Source of the DNA: Granulicella sp. L60
Lineage (GTDB): Bacteria > Acidobacteriota > Terriglobia > Terriglobales > Acidobacteriaceae
NCBI RefSeq assembly: GCF_009765825.1
Contig: NZ_LMUR01000018.1
Location: 1,361,678-1,425,677, forward strand
DNA: 64,000 nt
Direction: 5' to 3'
The translations under genes and the position numbers were made by a program. Under the pieces are notes generated by a model. That model was not told the origin of the DNA. It was given only the letters and a program-made list of their open reading frames with translations, and made no database searches. Shown one piece after another: positions 1-7,434 of this stretch. Positions within the stretch are counted from its first letter, which is position 1. Each line of letters opens with the position of its first letter.

Positions 1-590
1 TTTTCGAGCACTGCGGCCTCGGCTACGTCGCCGCTGTCTCGTGCGGTGTGGACGTAGACTGCGTTCTTGAGCAGAAGGGTGTGCGCCTGTTCGCGTGTCG
101 TCTGATCGAGCGATCCCTGCGAGTTGTTCACCTCGGTGAGTAAGCGTTCGGCGGCGTCGAGATGGTCTGCGATGGCGGGGTCGGTGGGTTGCGTCGTCAG
201 AGGCCCGTGTCCGTTGATGGCGTGGTTGTCGAGGGCGAGATGCAGCTTCGTCCTCTGCTCGTGGTGTAGATGCAGGCCGACACCGGCCATTACGATGAGT
301 GCAGCTGCGACCAATCCGATGGCAGGCCAGGCCCAGTGCCATCGAAGGATGGAGAGACGGCTCGGATGCTCCGGGGTGAGGACGCTCAGGTTGCCGCGAA
401 GCCGCTGCCAGTTGTGCTCCAGATCGGGCTGCGGGAAGGGCTCTGCGGAGAAGACACGCAGCGTCTCCGCGATGGACTCCGAGAGGGCGGCGCAGTCTTT
501 GCACTCCTCGAGGTGCCGGTGGATGGCGGATTCGTCGGAGCTTTCATGGAGTTGATAGGCGATCAGATCGTCTTCTGAAAAGTGCTTCAT
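1..590 (-). CDS. Anti-sigma factor with zinc-finger motif, 3' end outside window
   Basis: Only the N-terminal ~196 residues are in the window. The protein starts MKHFSEDDLIAYQL and carries a HRHLEECKDC segment near residues 23-32, the HxxxCxxC zinc-finger pattern of anti-sigma factors of ECF sigma factors. One hydrophobic stretch (WAWPAIGLVAAALIVMAGVG) follows near residue 95, so the protein probably sits in the inner membrane with its zinc domain in the cytoplasm, holding the sigma factor until a signal arrives. Its ATG overlaps the sigma gene's stop as ATGA (590-587), which implies translational coupling and balanced synthesis. The role is known from the family and the signal sensed is unknown. 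Confidence 0.8.
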   Translation of the reverse strand, partial: MKHFSEDDLIAYQLHESSDESAIHRHLEECKDCAALSESIAETLRVFSAEPFPQPDLEHNWQRLRGNLSVLTPEHPSRLSILRWHWAWPAIGLVAAALIVMAGVGLHLHHEQRTKLHLALDNHAINGHGPLTTQPTDPAIADHLDAAERLLTEVNNSQGSLDQTTREQAHTLLLKNAVYVHTARDSGDVAEAAVLE

Positions 591-1171
591 CGCAGACCTC
601 CTGCAACCGGCGCGAGGGATCGGCGAAGTTTGCCGACGGCTCGAAAGACCGCTTGTTTGGCGGAGTTCACCGTGATGTTCAACGCAGTTGCGATCTCTGT
701 CATTGGGATCTCTTCCATGTGCCGCAACGTGAATGCGGCACGCTCCATCGGGGTGAGTCCGGCCATGGCTTCGTGGCGCAGGGTGGCAGCCTCGAGGCTC
801 AGCAGTGCGCCTTCGGGGCTTGCGTGGCCGTCAGCGACACGCACGGTTCCGTCCGCGGCGGAGGGTTCATCGGCGATGCGCGGTGCGTGGTAGGAGAGGT
901 CGCGCTTACGCCGTTCTACGAGATTGATGGATGTGTTCATAGCGATTCGCGTGATCCAGGTGGAGAAAGCAGAGTCCTGTCGGAAGGTCGGCAGCTTGTT
1001 GTAGGCTCGCAAAAACGCCTCCTGCGCGGCCTCTTCCGCATCCTCTTTATTGCCGGTGATGCGGAAGGCGACGCGAGCGACGGAGGAGAAGTGACGGTCC
1101 ATCAGCACACGGTAGGCGTCCCGATTGCCGCCGAGCACCTCTCGGATCGCCTCTGTCTCTGCTCTATCCAT
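587..1171 (-). CDS. ECF-type RNA polymerase sigma factor (RpoE-like)
   Basis: A 194-residue sigma-70 family protein. Region 2 is visible in FRITGNKEDAEEAAQEAFLRAY followed by FSTWITRIAMN (promoter melting and core binding), and region 4 in LTPMERAAFTLRHMEEIPMTEIATALN, a helix-turn-helix for the -35 box. The ATG at 1171 begins MDRAETEAIREVL, just ahead of region 2. An in-frame GTG at 1240 would add 23 proline/arginine-rich residues but has no ribosome-binding site, so I prefer 1171. The next gene is its presumed anti-sigma factor, overlapping by 4 bp. Regulon and inducing signal cannot be read from the sequence. Confidence 0.9.
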   Translation of the reverse strand: MDRAETEAIREVLGGNRDAYRVLMDRHFSSVARVAFRITGNKEDAEEAAQEAFLRAYNKLPTFRQDSAFSTWITRIAMNTSINLVERRKRDLSYHAPRIADEPSAADGTVRVADGHASPEGALLSLEAATLRHEAMAGLTPMERAAFTLRHMEEIPMTEIATALNITVNSAKQAVFRAVGKLRRSLAPVAGGLR

Positions 1172-1305
1172 TCGCCGATTAGACAACGGGTTTGGCCTCC
1201 GGTTAGGCTCCGGCGCAAAAATAATTGGCGAGACCTGCACCGGATGCTTTGGTGCGGATCTCGCCTTTTTTTCCTGCTACTTAGGTGGTGATGACTGGCT
1301 TGTGG

Positions 1306-2166
1306 CTATCCTTTGTATCCCATGCCAGCGAGGACGCCGCGCATGTAGGCGAAGCTCTGCATGACTCCGGGCATTGGATCGTCGGGGAAGATCTCGTACT
1401 CGAGATCGACATAACCGGGATACTTCATCTCGATCAGCGTCTTGAAGATCTCGGGGACGGGCATTACGCCCTGGCCTACGGCGACCTGGCTCTCTTTCTT
1501 TGTGCCGTCTGCGAGGTCTTTCATGTGGATGTCGAAGAGCCGCGGGCCTGCCTTGCGGATTGCTCCGACGACATCAGTGCCTGCGCGCATGGTGTGGCCG
1601 ACGTCGATACAGCAGCCCATCCGAGAGTCCATGTTCTTCACCGCGTTCAGCACGTCCAGCGGCGACGGCCACTCCTTGTCTTCGGGGCCGTGGTTGTGGA
1701 TGCCGACGCGGATGTTGTACTCCTTCGCAAACTTCTCTACGCGGGGGAGGGTCTGGTGCGTCGGGGCACCGACGATGAGGGGGATTCCGGCGGCCTTGCA
1801 GTACTCGAACTTGGAACGAATGTCGTCATCATCATCCTTCGTGAAGTAGATGGTGCCGGCTGCTGTGAGCGTGAAGCCCGCCGCCCTGTACTCGGCTGCT
1901 TTGGGTGCGACCTGGTCGGCTGGTGTCATCGGCAGGTGTGCGTCCTTCAGATTGAGATAAGGGGTCTTCAACTGCTTCATGAAGTCGATCAGATGAGCCT
2001 GATCGAACTTGCGAAAGGTGTAGCTTGCGATTCCCAGCCGCACGGGCGAGGGTGGAAGGGTGTCGAGGCCTGCGGCGAGGGCGCCTGCGAACTTTGGCAT
2101 GAGAGCGGATGCGCCCAGCATCGCTCCTCCGGCTAAGACGTTGCGACGAGTCGAGAAGAAATTCAT
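1306..2166 (-). CDS. Tat-exported sugar phosphate isomerase/epimerase-like TIM-barrel protein
   Basis: A 286-residue protein of the xylose-isomerase-like TIM-barrel family. The ATG at 2166 places a twin-arginine signal (STRRNVLAGGAMLGASAL) at the N terminus; the longer reading from 2223 would bury it. Barrel metal ligands are plausible in GIHNHGPED, CCIDVGHTMRAG, FDIHMKDL and the late VDLEYE segment. Related proteins bind a divalent metal and isomerise or epimerise keto-sugars, but many exported members have no assigned substrate. It lies 66 bp downstream of the amino-acid permease gene on the same strand and may be co-transcribed. Substrate unknown. Confidence 0.8.
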   Translation of the reverse strand: MNFFSTRRNVLAGGAMLGASALMPKFAGALAAGLDTLPPSPVRLGIASYTFRKFDQAHLIDFMKQLKTPYLNLKDAHLPMTPADQVAPKAAEYRAAGFTLTAAGTIYFTKDDDDDIRSKFEYCKAAGIPLIVGAPTHQTLPRVEKFAKEYNIRVGIHNHGPEDKEWPSPLDVLNAVKNMDSRMGCCIDVGHTMRAGTDVVGAIRKAGPRLFDIHMKDLADGTKKESQVAVGQGVMPVPEIFKTLIEMKYPGYVDLEYEIFPDDPMPGVMQSFAYMRGVLAGMGYKG

Positions 2167-2232
2167 GCAGCGAATCGTACAGGCGGCTTTAGTTGTAAGT
2201 CCAGTCATAAATGCCGCGGCCAATAAACAAAG

Positions 2233-3651
2233 CTACTTTGTCCTGGCGTGCAGCGTTCTGAACAGACGGACGGCGTATACCGCGGACCCGGCGACGAGGA
2301 TCACACCGGCGGTTCGCATCTCGCGCAGGAAGTGGGGACGGGAGAAGAGAATGAAGACGAAACCGGCGAGAGCGGCCAATACGGGGAGGGGATAGAGCGG
2401 CATTCGAAATCCGCTGAGCCTGCGCTGCCGGCGATGTTTTGGAAGGAGTGCGGCGACTCCCTGGAGCAGGAACTGGAAGAGGATGCGGACGACCACGAGC
2501 GTCGTGATGACCTCCTGCAGACGGAAGACGCAGCAAACGAGCGTGATGCCTCCCAGGGTGAGGAGAGAGTTCATCGGGATGCGGTGCTTTGGGTGCAGGA
2601 CGCCGAACCACGCCGGGAAGTTTCCGTCTCGTGCGGCGGCGAAGGGGATGCGCGAGTATCCGAGGAGGAGCGCCAAGACCGAAGCCAGGGCGGCGAGGGA
2701 TATCAGGATCACCATGACGCCTCCTGCGGTGTGGCCGTAGAGGCGCTCGATGAAGACGGCCATGGTGAACATGCGCTCGTGGCTGTCGGTGTTCTGAGCC
2801 ATCTCTCGCCACGGCAGTACGCCGAGTACGCTGATGTTCATCAGCAGATACAGAACGCCTACGACACCGATTGCGCCAAGCACTGCGCGTGGGATTGCTC
2901 TTTGCGGATCGCGAACTTCGGCGCCGAGAAAGCAGACGTTGTAGTAGCCCCAGTAGTCGTAGGCCGAGATGAGCATGCCTGCGCCGAGGCCGGCGAAGAA
3001 GGCTCCGTTGAGATGGAAGGCTCCGGGGGGAAAGTCGAAGGCGCGATGCGCGTTGAAGTGTGTGAGCCCGGCGACGATGAGGAAGACCAGCGTGAGCCCG
3101 ACGACGAGTCCGAGCCAGCGCACGATGCGGTCGATGGCGAAGATGCTGCGATGGAGGACGATCATTGCAATGGCGCAGGCGGAGAGGGCGATTAATGTTT
3201 GACCGCTGAAGACGATGGGAACGCCAAGGAGTGAGGTGGAGGCGAACGGTCTGCTCGCGTGAGGGAAGAAGAACGAAAGATATTGCGAGAAGCCGATGCA
3301 GCCGGAGGCGATCGAGAGCGGGGCGCTGATGAGCAGTTGCCATGCGTAGAGGAACGAGAATGCGCGGCCCAGCGTTCGTTCGCCGTAGAGGTGTTTGAGG
3401 TAGGCGTACGAGCCGCCGGCTTCGGGATAGGCGGTGCCGAGTTCGCTCCAGATGAGGCCGTCGCAGAGGGAGAGCAGCGCGCCCATGATCCAGCCGAGCA
3501 TGGCCTGCGGGCCGCCCATGACACCGACGATGAGCGGCAGGGTGACGAAGGGGCCGACGCCGACCATGTCGATGATGTTCAGGCCGAGCGCGGCGCGTGT
3601 GGTCAGGCCGCGTCTTAGCTCGTTCGCTCCGTTCGGTTGCGGCAGCGGCAT
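2233..3651 (-). CDS. APC-family amino acid permease
   Basis: A 472-residue polytopic membrane protein with about 12 hydrophobic segments. The first helix carries the APC signature GLNIIDMVGVGPFVTLPLIVG, with unwound-helix glycines, and helix 3 follows the typical EAGGSYAYLKHLYG motif. Such proteins import amino acids or related amines, usually with protons. The start ATG at 3651 is preceded immediately by AGAGGAG, an unusually short ribosome-site spacing, but no better in-frame start is evident. The isomerase-like gene follows on the same strand. Substrate cannot be assigned. Confidence 0.85.
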   Translation of the reverse strand: MPLPQPNGANELRRGLTTRAALGLNIIDMVGVGPFVTLPLIVGVMGGPQAMLGWIMGALLSLCDGLIWSELGTAYPEAGGSYAYLKHLYGERTLGRAFSFLYAWQLLISAPLSIASGCIGFSQYLSFFFPHASRPFASTSLLGVPIVFSGQTLIALSACAIAMIVLHRSIFAIDRIVRWLGLVVGLTLVFLIVAGLTHFNAHRAFDFPPGAFHLNGAFFAGLGAGMLISAYDYWGYYNVCFLGAEVRDPQRAIPRAVLGAIGVVGVLYLLMNISVLGVLPWREMAQNTDSHERMFTMAVFIERLYGHTAGGVMVILISLAALASVLALLLGYSRIPFAAARDGNFPAWFGVLHPKHRIPMNSLLTLGGITLVCCVFRLQEVITTLVVVRILFQFLLQGVAALLPKHRRQRRLSGFRMPLYPLPVLAALAGFVFILFSRPHFLREMRTAGVILVAGSAVYAVRLFRTLHARTK

Positions 3652-3801
3652 CTCCTCTTTGGAACTCGTCTGCTTGGCGAACGATCGGTCATGATCTCGC
3701 CTTCAACGAGTTGTCATGTATTCGTTCCAGCTCGCAGTGTAACGAATCTTGCGGCGAATCTCCGGTGCGAGATGGGCTTGGATGCTTGTGGGTGGTTGTG
3801 T

Positions 3802-4116
3802 TCAGCATTGCACTGCAGGGAAGAGTGCGGTTTGTACTTCGGCGGCGGTCTTTCCGGTGATGCGCAGGAGCTTTGTGCGGCTGGTGGCGCCACTGACGAG
3901 GGAGATGCGTGCTTTTGGTGTTCGCAGAACGTCGGAGAGGAGGGCGATCAGGGCTTCGTTTGCGCGGCCATCCACGGGCGGCGTGGTCAGCGAGATCTTT
4001 ACTGCGCCTGCGTGGAGTCCGTTGATGTTATTTTTCTTCGCTCCGGGATGGACGCGCACCGAGAGGGTGCAGCCGTCGGTGACGTCGTTGACGAAGCTCT
4101 GAATCTCGTCCGTCAT
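3802..4116 (-). CDS. DUF167/YggU family protein
   Basis: A 104-residue protein with the conserved DUF167 core: LSVRVHPGAKKNNI near the N terminus and VDGRANEALIALLSDVL in the middle, followed by SLVSGATSRTKLLRI. This matches the usual size of the family, a small soluble alpha/beta fold of unknown biochemical role that commonly neighbours yggS. Its ATG overlaps the stop of the upstream PLP-binding protein gene as ATGA (4116-4113), so the two are translationally coupled. Confidence 0.85.
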   Translation of the reverse strand: MTDEIQSFVNDVTDGCTLSVRVHPGAKKNNINGLHAGAVKISLTTPPVDGRANEALIALLSDVLRTPKARISLVSGATSRTKLLRITGKTAAEVQTALFPAVQC

Positions 4117-4811
4117 ATTGCGGCCGGAGGCTTACGGCTTCCGAACAGAGCGGTGCCTACACGGACGCAGGTGCTGCCCTCCTGGATTGCGACGGCGAAG
4201 TCGTTGGACATGCCCATCGATAGCTGCGTGAGTTGGGGGAAGCTTGTTGCGGAGGTGTCGCGGAGGCGGCGGAGTTCGCGGAAGTAGGGTCGGGCGACTT
4301 CGGCGTCTTCCGACCACGGCGGCACGGTCATCAGGCCAACAGCTTCGATGGATTCGAGCGGCTGCATCGCGGTCAGAAGGGCGGTCAGATCTTCGGGTGC
4401 GACGCCGTGCTTGGATTCTTCGTGGCTGAGTTTGACCTCGATCAGGATGGGTAGCCTCTTGTTCAGGGCTTTCGCGGCTGCGTCCAGCCGTTGCGCGATC
4501 TTCAGCGAGTCGACGGCGTCGATGGCGTTGAAGAGCTCGGCTGCCTTACCGGTCTTGTTCGACTGCAGGGGGCCGATGAGGTGGAAGCTGGCGTCGGCGA
4601 GGTTGGAGAGGTGCTGGGATTTATCCTGAAACTCCTGCACGCGGTTTTCGCCGAAGAGCCTGTGGCCGGCGGCGTAGGCTTCGAAGATGACCTCGACGGG
4701 ATGGACCTTGCTCACGGCCATCAGCTGAACTTCGGTCTCGGAGCGGCCGGCTGTGTGGCAGGCTTCGGCTATCTGGTGGTTGATGCGGGCGAGGTTGTCT
4801 GCGATGGACAT
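4113..4811 (-). CDS. yggS: YggS-family pyridoxal 5'-phosphate-binding protein (PLP homeostasis protein)
   Basis: A 232-residue single-domain TIM-barrel protein related to the N-terminal domain of alanine racemase. The cofactor lysine is in LMAVSKVHPVEVI (K35), followed by the family signature GHRLFGENRVQEFQDK. The C-terminal LSMGMSNDFAVAIQEGSTCVRVGTALFG is the usual phosphate-binding and terminal motif. The family has no known catalytic activity; it buffers PLP and affects amino-acid and keto-acid balance. It is coupled to the DUF167 gene and divergent from the DUF486 gene with only 68 bp between. Confidence 0.92.
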   Translation of the reverse strand: MSIADNLARINHQIAEACHTAGRSETEVQLMAVSKVHPVEVIFEAYAAGHRLFGENRVQEFQDKSQHLSNLADASFHLIGPLQSNKTGKAAELFNAIDAVDSLKIAQRLDAAAKALNKRLPILIEVKLSHEESKHGVAPEDLTALLTAMQPLESIEAVGLMTVPPWSEDAEVARPYFRELRRLRDTSATSFPQLTQLSMGMSNDFAVAIQEGSTCVRVGTALFGSRKPPAAI

Positions 4812-4879
4812 GCTCTCTGCATCTTATCTTTCGACCACACTTTTTTCTCGGCTCTGGCAACAAGGAGGCAGCACAGCTT

Positions 4880-5209
4880 ATGTGGACTATCTTTCTGCTT
4901 ATCGGTTCGAACATCTTTATGACCTTCGCCTGGTACGGGCACCTGAAGTACAAGGAGGTGCCGCTGTGGAAGGTGATCCTGGTCAGTTGGAGCATCGCTT
5001 TCTTCGAGTACTGCCTGCAGGTTCCGGCGAACCGCATCGGCTCGAAGACCTTCTCGCCGGATCAGTTGAAGGTGATTCAGGAGATCATTACGCTGACGGT
5101 CTTCGGGGTATTCTCTACGTTTTACTTTGGGGACAAGCTGCACTGGAACCACGCGGTTGCGTTCGGGTGCCTGGTGGCGGGTGCGTTCTTTATGTTTCAC
5201 AAGTTCTAG
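4880..5209 (+). CDS. DUF486 (DMT-like) small membrane protein
   Basis: A 109-residue protein with four hydrophobic segments and the family features NIFMTFAWYGHLKY, the conserved FFEYCLQVPANRIG loop and a C-terminal HWNHAVAFGCLVAGAFFMF. The family is a small relative of drug/metabolite transporters and has no established substrate. An AAGGAGG lies about 11 bases upstream of the ATG, a somewhat long spacing. The gene converges on trxB across a near-complete palindrome (5212-5366) that may serve as a shared terminator. Confidence 0.85.
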   Translation: MWTIFLLIGSNIFMTFAWYGHLKYKEVPLWKVILVSWSIAFFEYCLQVPANRIGSKTFSPDQLKVIQEIITLTVFGVFSTFYFGDKLHWNHAVAFGCLVAGAFFMFHKF

Positions 5210-5211
5210 AC

Positions 5212-5366
5212 AAAGCGCCTGCGCGGCGGCGGTCACTTCGTGACTTTCATACCGCTTCGCATGGGCCTTCCGTTGGTCGGCGGAGAGATCTTTTCCAGCG
5301 AACATCGGGAGCAGCGACCGGAGGGGTATACGCGTCACGAAGTGATCGCTGCCCGCGTAGGCGCTT
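5212..5366. repeat. Imperfect full-length palindrome filling the gap between convergent genes
   Basis: The whole intergenic segment reads nearly the same on both strands. The outer ~46 bases on each side (containing AAGCGCCT, then TCACTTCGTGAC, then ATACC) match their reverse complement at roughly 80 %, and similarity continues in weaker form to a central AGATCT. No unrelated loop is left. Both strands consequently contain similar short open frames. It begins 3 bases after the DUF486 stop and ends 4 bases before the trxB stop, so it could act as a two-way terminator, or be a degenerate palindromic mobile element. No transposase is attached. Confidence 0.7.
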
Positions 5367-5369
5367 GTA

Positions 5370-6323
5370 TTATCTGCCGTGCTCTTCTAGATACTTTTCG
5401 ACTTCGAGGGCAGCCATGCAGCCGGAGCCCGCAGCGGTGATGGCCTGGCGGTAGCGGCGATCCTGGATGTCTCCGCAGGCGAAGACGCCGGGGATGATCT
5501 GACCGTTGTGCGTGGGGAAGACGTTGTTTCGAGTGAGGATGTAGCCGTCATCGTCGAGGTCGAGGATGCCCTTGAACGCCATGGCGTTGGGTATGTGACC
5601 GATGCCGAGGAACATGAAGCTGACCGGCAGAACGTATACTTCGTCCGAGACCAGGTTGCGCAGGCGCAGTCCCTTGACGTCCTTCTCTTCGACGCCAAGC
5701 ACCTCTTCGACGGTGGTGCTGGAGAGGAACCGGATGCTGGGGTGGGCCATGGCGCGGTCGAGCATGATCTTCGAGGCGCGGAACTTTTCGCTGCGGTTGA
5801 TGATGGTGACCTTGGAGGCGAAGCGCGTAAGAAAGAGCGCCTCTTCCATGGCTGAGTCGCCGCCGCCGATGACGGCAATCTCCTTGCCCGAGGCGAAGAA
5901 GCCGTCGCAGGTGGCGCAGGAGCTGACGCCGTAGCCGATCAGGGCTTGTTCGGAGGGGAGATTGAGCCAGCGCGCGCTGGCGCCCGAGGCGATGATGAGC
6001 GTGCGGGTGTGGATGATCTCGCTGCCGACGGTGAGCATGAAGGGATGCTGGGTGAGATCGATGGAGTTCAGGTGAGCCATCTTCAGCTCGGCGCCGAAGC
6101 GCGTTGCCTGCTTCTTCATATTTTCGATGAGCTCAGGCCCCTGGATGCCCTCGGGCCAGCCGGGAAAGTTTTCAACCAGCGTGGTGATGGAGAGCTGTCC
6201 GCCGGGCTCGTGGCCTTCGAGCACGAGGGGCTTGAGGTTGGAGCGTGCAGCGTAGATGGCAGCGGTAAGTCCGGAGCATCCGGAGCCGAGGATTACAGTT
6301 TCGCGTGTCGTATTTTCAGGCAT
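5370..6323 (-). CDS. trxB: Thioredoxin-disulfide reductase
   Basis: A 317-residue FAD/NADPH enzyme that reduces thioredoxin in the cytoplasm. Seen in order: FAD-binding VILGSGCSGLTAAIYAARS, GGQLSITTLVENFPG, the redox-active CATC within GVSSCATCDGFF, NADPH-binding AVIGGGDSAMEEALFLT, and the C-terminal FAD motif GVFACGDIQDRRYRQAITAAGSG. The ATG at 6323 gives the standard length; an upstream start at 6368 would add 15 residues. The canonical CATC distinguishes it from the second, CxxC-less homologue at 39.4-40.7 kb. Confidence 0.95.
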   Translation of the reverse strand: MPENTTRETVILGSGCSGLTAAIYAARSNLKPLVLEGHEPGGQLSITTLVENFPGWPEGIQGPELIENMKKQATRFGAELKMAHLNSIDLTQHPFMLTVGSEIIHTRTLIIASGASARWLNLPSEQALIGYGVSSCATCDGFFASGKEIAVIGGGDSAMEEALFLTRFASKVTIINRSEKFRASKIMLDRAMAHPSIRFLSSTTVEEVLGVEEKDVKGLRLRNLVSDEVYVLPVSFMFLGIGHIPNAMAFKGILDLDDDGYILTRNNVFPTHNGQIIPGVFACGDIQDRRYRQAITAAGSGCMAALEVEKYLEEHGR

Positions 6324-6396
6324 ATGGACTCTAATAGTGTATATGCGCGCCGAGCGAGAAAGATGCAAACCGGCGATCGGTGCAACAATTGAGGCT

Positions 6397-6597
6397 ATGG
6401 CAGATCTGACACTAGTGTATGGAATGAGGCTGTTACCGGCGGACGAGGTAGCAGAGGTCGGCGAGGCGCCGGTGATGCTTAAAAACGGGAATCAGGCTCG
6501 CGTCACCATGCATGTGCTCGAAGGCAGCCGGGAGCAGATCGAGGCGCAGCTTCGGATGAGCCTGGACGCCTTCTTCGACTTTTATCCCGAGATCTAA
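6397..6597 (+). CDS. Small conserved-looking protein of unknown function (66 residues)
   Basis: I do not recognise a named family. The frame is open further upstream, but the ATG at 6397 is preceded by TGAGG at good spacing and the upstream part overlaps the trxB start region on the other strand, so 6397 is preferred. The protein (MADLTLVYGMRLLPADEVAEVG...) is soluble and acidic, with a C-terminal amphipathic helix rich in Glu/Gln ending DAFFDFYPEI. It is divergent from trxB, with 73 bp between the two start codons. Confidence 0.55.
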   Translation: MADLTLVYGMRLLPADEVAEVGEAPVMLKNGNQARVTMHVLEGSREQIEAQLRMSLDAFFDFYPEI

Positions 6598-6627
6598 AGG
6601 GTTGTCGCGAAACGGGTCACGCCCTCT

Positions 6628-6661
6628 GTCCCACGTTACTTCTGACGAAGAAGTAAGGGAC
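6628..6661 (+). terminator. Hairpin between the 66-residue protein gene and the next secreted protein gene
   Basis: The arms GTCCC...TTACTTC and GAAGTAA...GGGAC can pair over 12 bp, with a 3-base bulge on one side and a 7-base loop. There is no T-run afterwards. The ribosome-binding site of the following gene (GGAGG) lies just after the stem, so it could be an attenuating structure as easily as a terminator. Confidence 0.4.
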
Positions 6662-6672
6662 GGAGGAGCGAG

Positions 6673-7434
6673 ATGGCCCTTAGTTTGCAATCCTCTCTTC
6701 GGCTTGGAGTTATCTCCGTAGCCGCGGTTTTGCTGGCCTCGTCTGCCCATGGCGAGACGACTGTGCCGGTTGCATCCCCGTCTTCGTCTGCCTCCACGGC
6801 ATCACCTCCACAGACTGTTCTGGACGTCCTGCAGCAGATGTCTGCGCAGGCGGACGTCATCTTTGCCGGACAGGTGCTGTCGGTGCGGCTTCCGGCTTCG
6901 GGAGGCGCGACGGTGGTGGAGATTCAGTTCCGCGTCGATGAGGCCGTTCTTGGATGCACTGTGGGCGTGCCTTATGTTCTGCGCGAGTGGGCAGGCCTGT
7001 GGGCGCGGGATGGTCAGCGCTACCGTGTAGGGCAGCGGCTGTTGATGCTGCTGCATGCGCCGAGCGCCGCCGGAATGAGCTCTCCGGTGGGTGGGCTTGA
7101 TGGGGCGCTGCCGATTCGGCAGGGAGGCACGGTGTCGCTCGATGCGAACAGTCCGCCACCGCCACCCTTCGTCGACCTGCGCTGGCTGGGAGCGAAACTT
7201 CCGCGTGCGGTGTCGTATCGTGCGGTCTCTCCGCATGCAGCCAGAGCGGCGGGTCGTTCGAGTGTGATGGTCTCGGGGGCGTCGGTCGGCGCGACTTCGA
7301 CTGCGCCGGTGCTGGTTCCGGCTATCGGCGGTGATGCCTCTGGCGGGTCGTCGGTACCGGCCCAGCAGGCTTCGGTCGGTACGGTGATCGGGATGTTGAC
7401 CTCATGGCAGAGAGCACAGCATGTCGCACCGTAA
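6673..7434 (+). CDS. Secreted protein of unknown function, paired with the 975-residue protein
   Basis: A 253-residue protein with a clear signal peptide (LGVISVAAVLLASSAHG, cleavage near residue 28) followed by a Ser/Pro/Thr linker. The central part (AQADVIFAGQVLSVRL ... VEIQFRVDEAVLGC ... YVLREWAGLWARDGQRYRVGQRLLMLL) looks like a compact beta-rich domain, possibly OB-like, but I recognise no family. A proline run precedes FVDLRWLGAKLP. The GGAGG site 6-8 bases before the ATG fixes the start. The next gene starts 14 bp before this one ends, so the two are co-translated and probably act on the same exported structure. Confidence 0.7.
   Translation: MALSLQSSLRLGVISVAAVLLASSAHGETTVPVASPSSSASTASPPQTVLDVLQQMSAQADVIFAGQVLSVRLPASGGATVVEIQFRVDEAVLGCTVGVPYVLREWAGLWARDGQRYRVGQRLLMLLHAPSAAGMSSPVGGLDGALPIRQGGTVSLDANSPPPPPFVDLRWLGAKLPRAVSYRAVSPHAARAAGRSSVMVSGASVGATSTAPVLVPAIGGDASGGSSVPAQQASVGTVIGMLTSWQRAQHVAP

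Noticed and set aside
2189..3343. A 384-codon minus-strand frame overlapping the amino-acid permease in another frame
   Set aside because: The translation is Arg/Pro/His/Ser-rich with no fold, whereas the permease frame shows clear helices and family motifs.
5240..5440. Short frames on both strands in the DUF486/trxB gap, with similar peptides
   Set aside because: Their similarity is a by-product of the palindrome; neither has a ribosome site, and both run into neighbouring genes.
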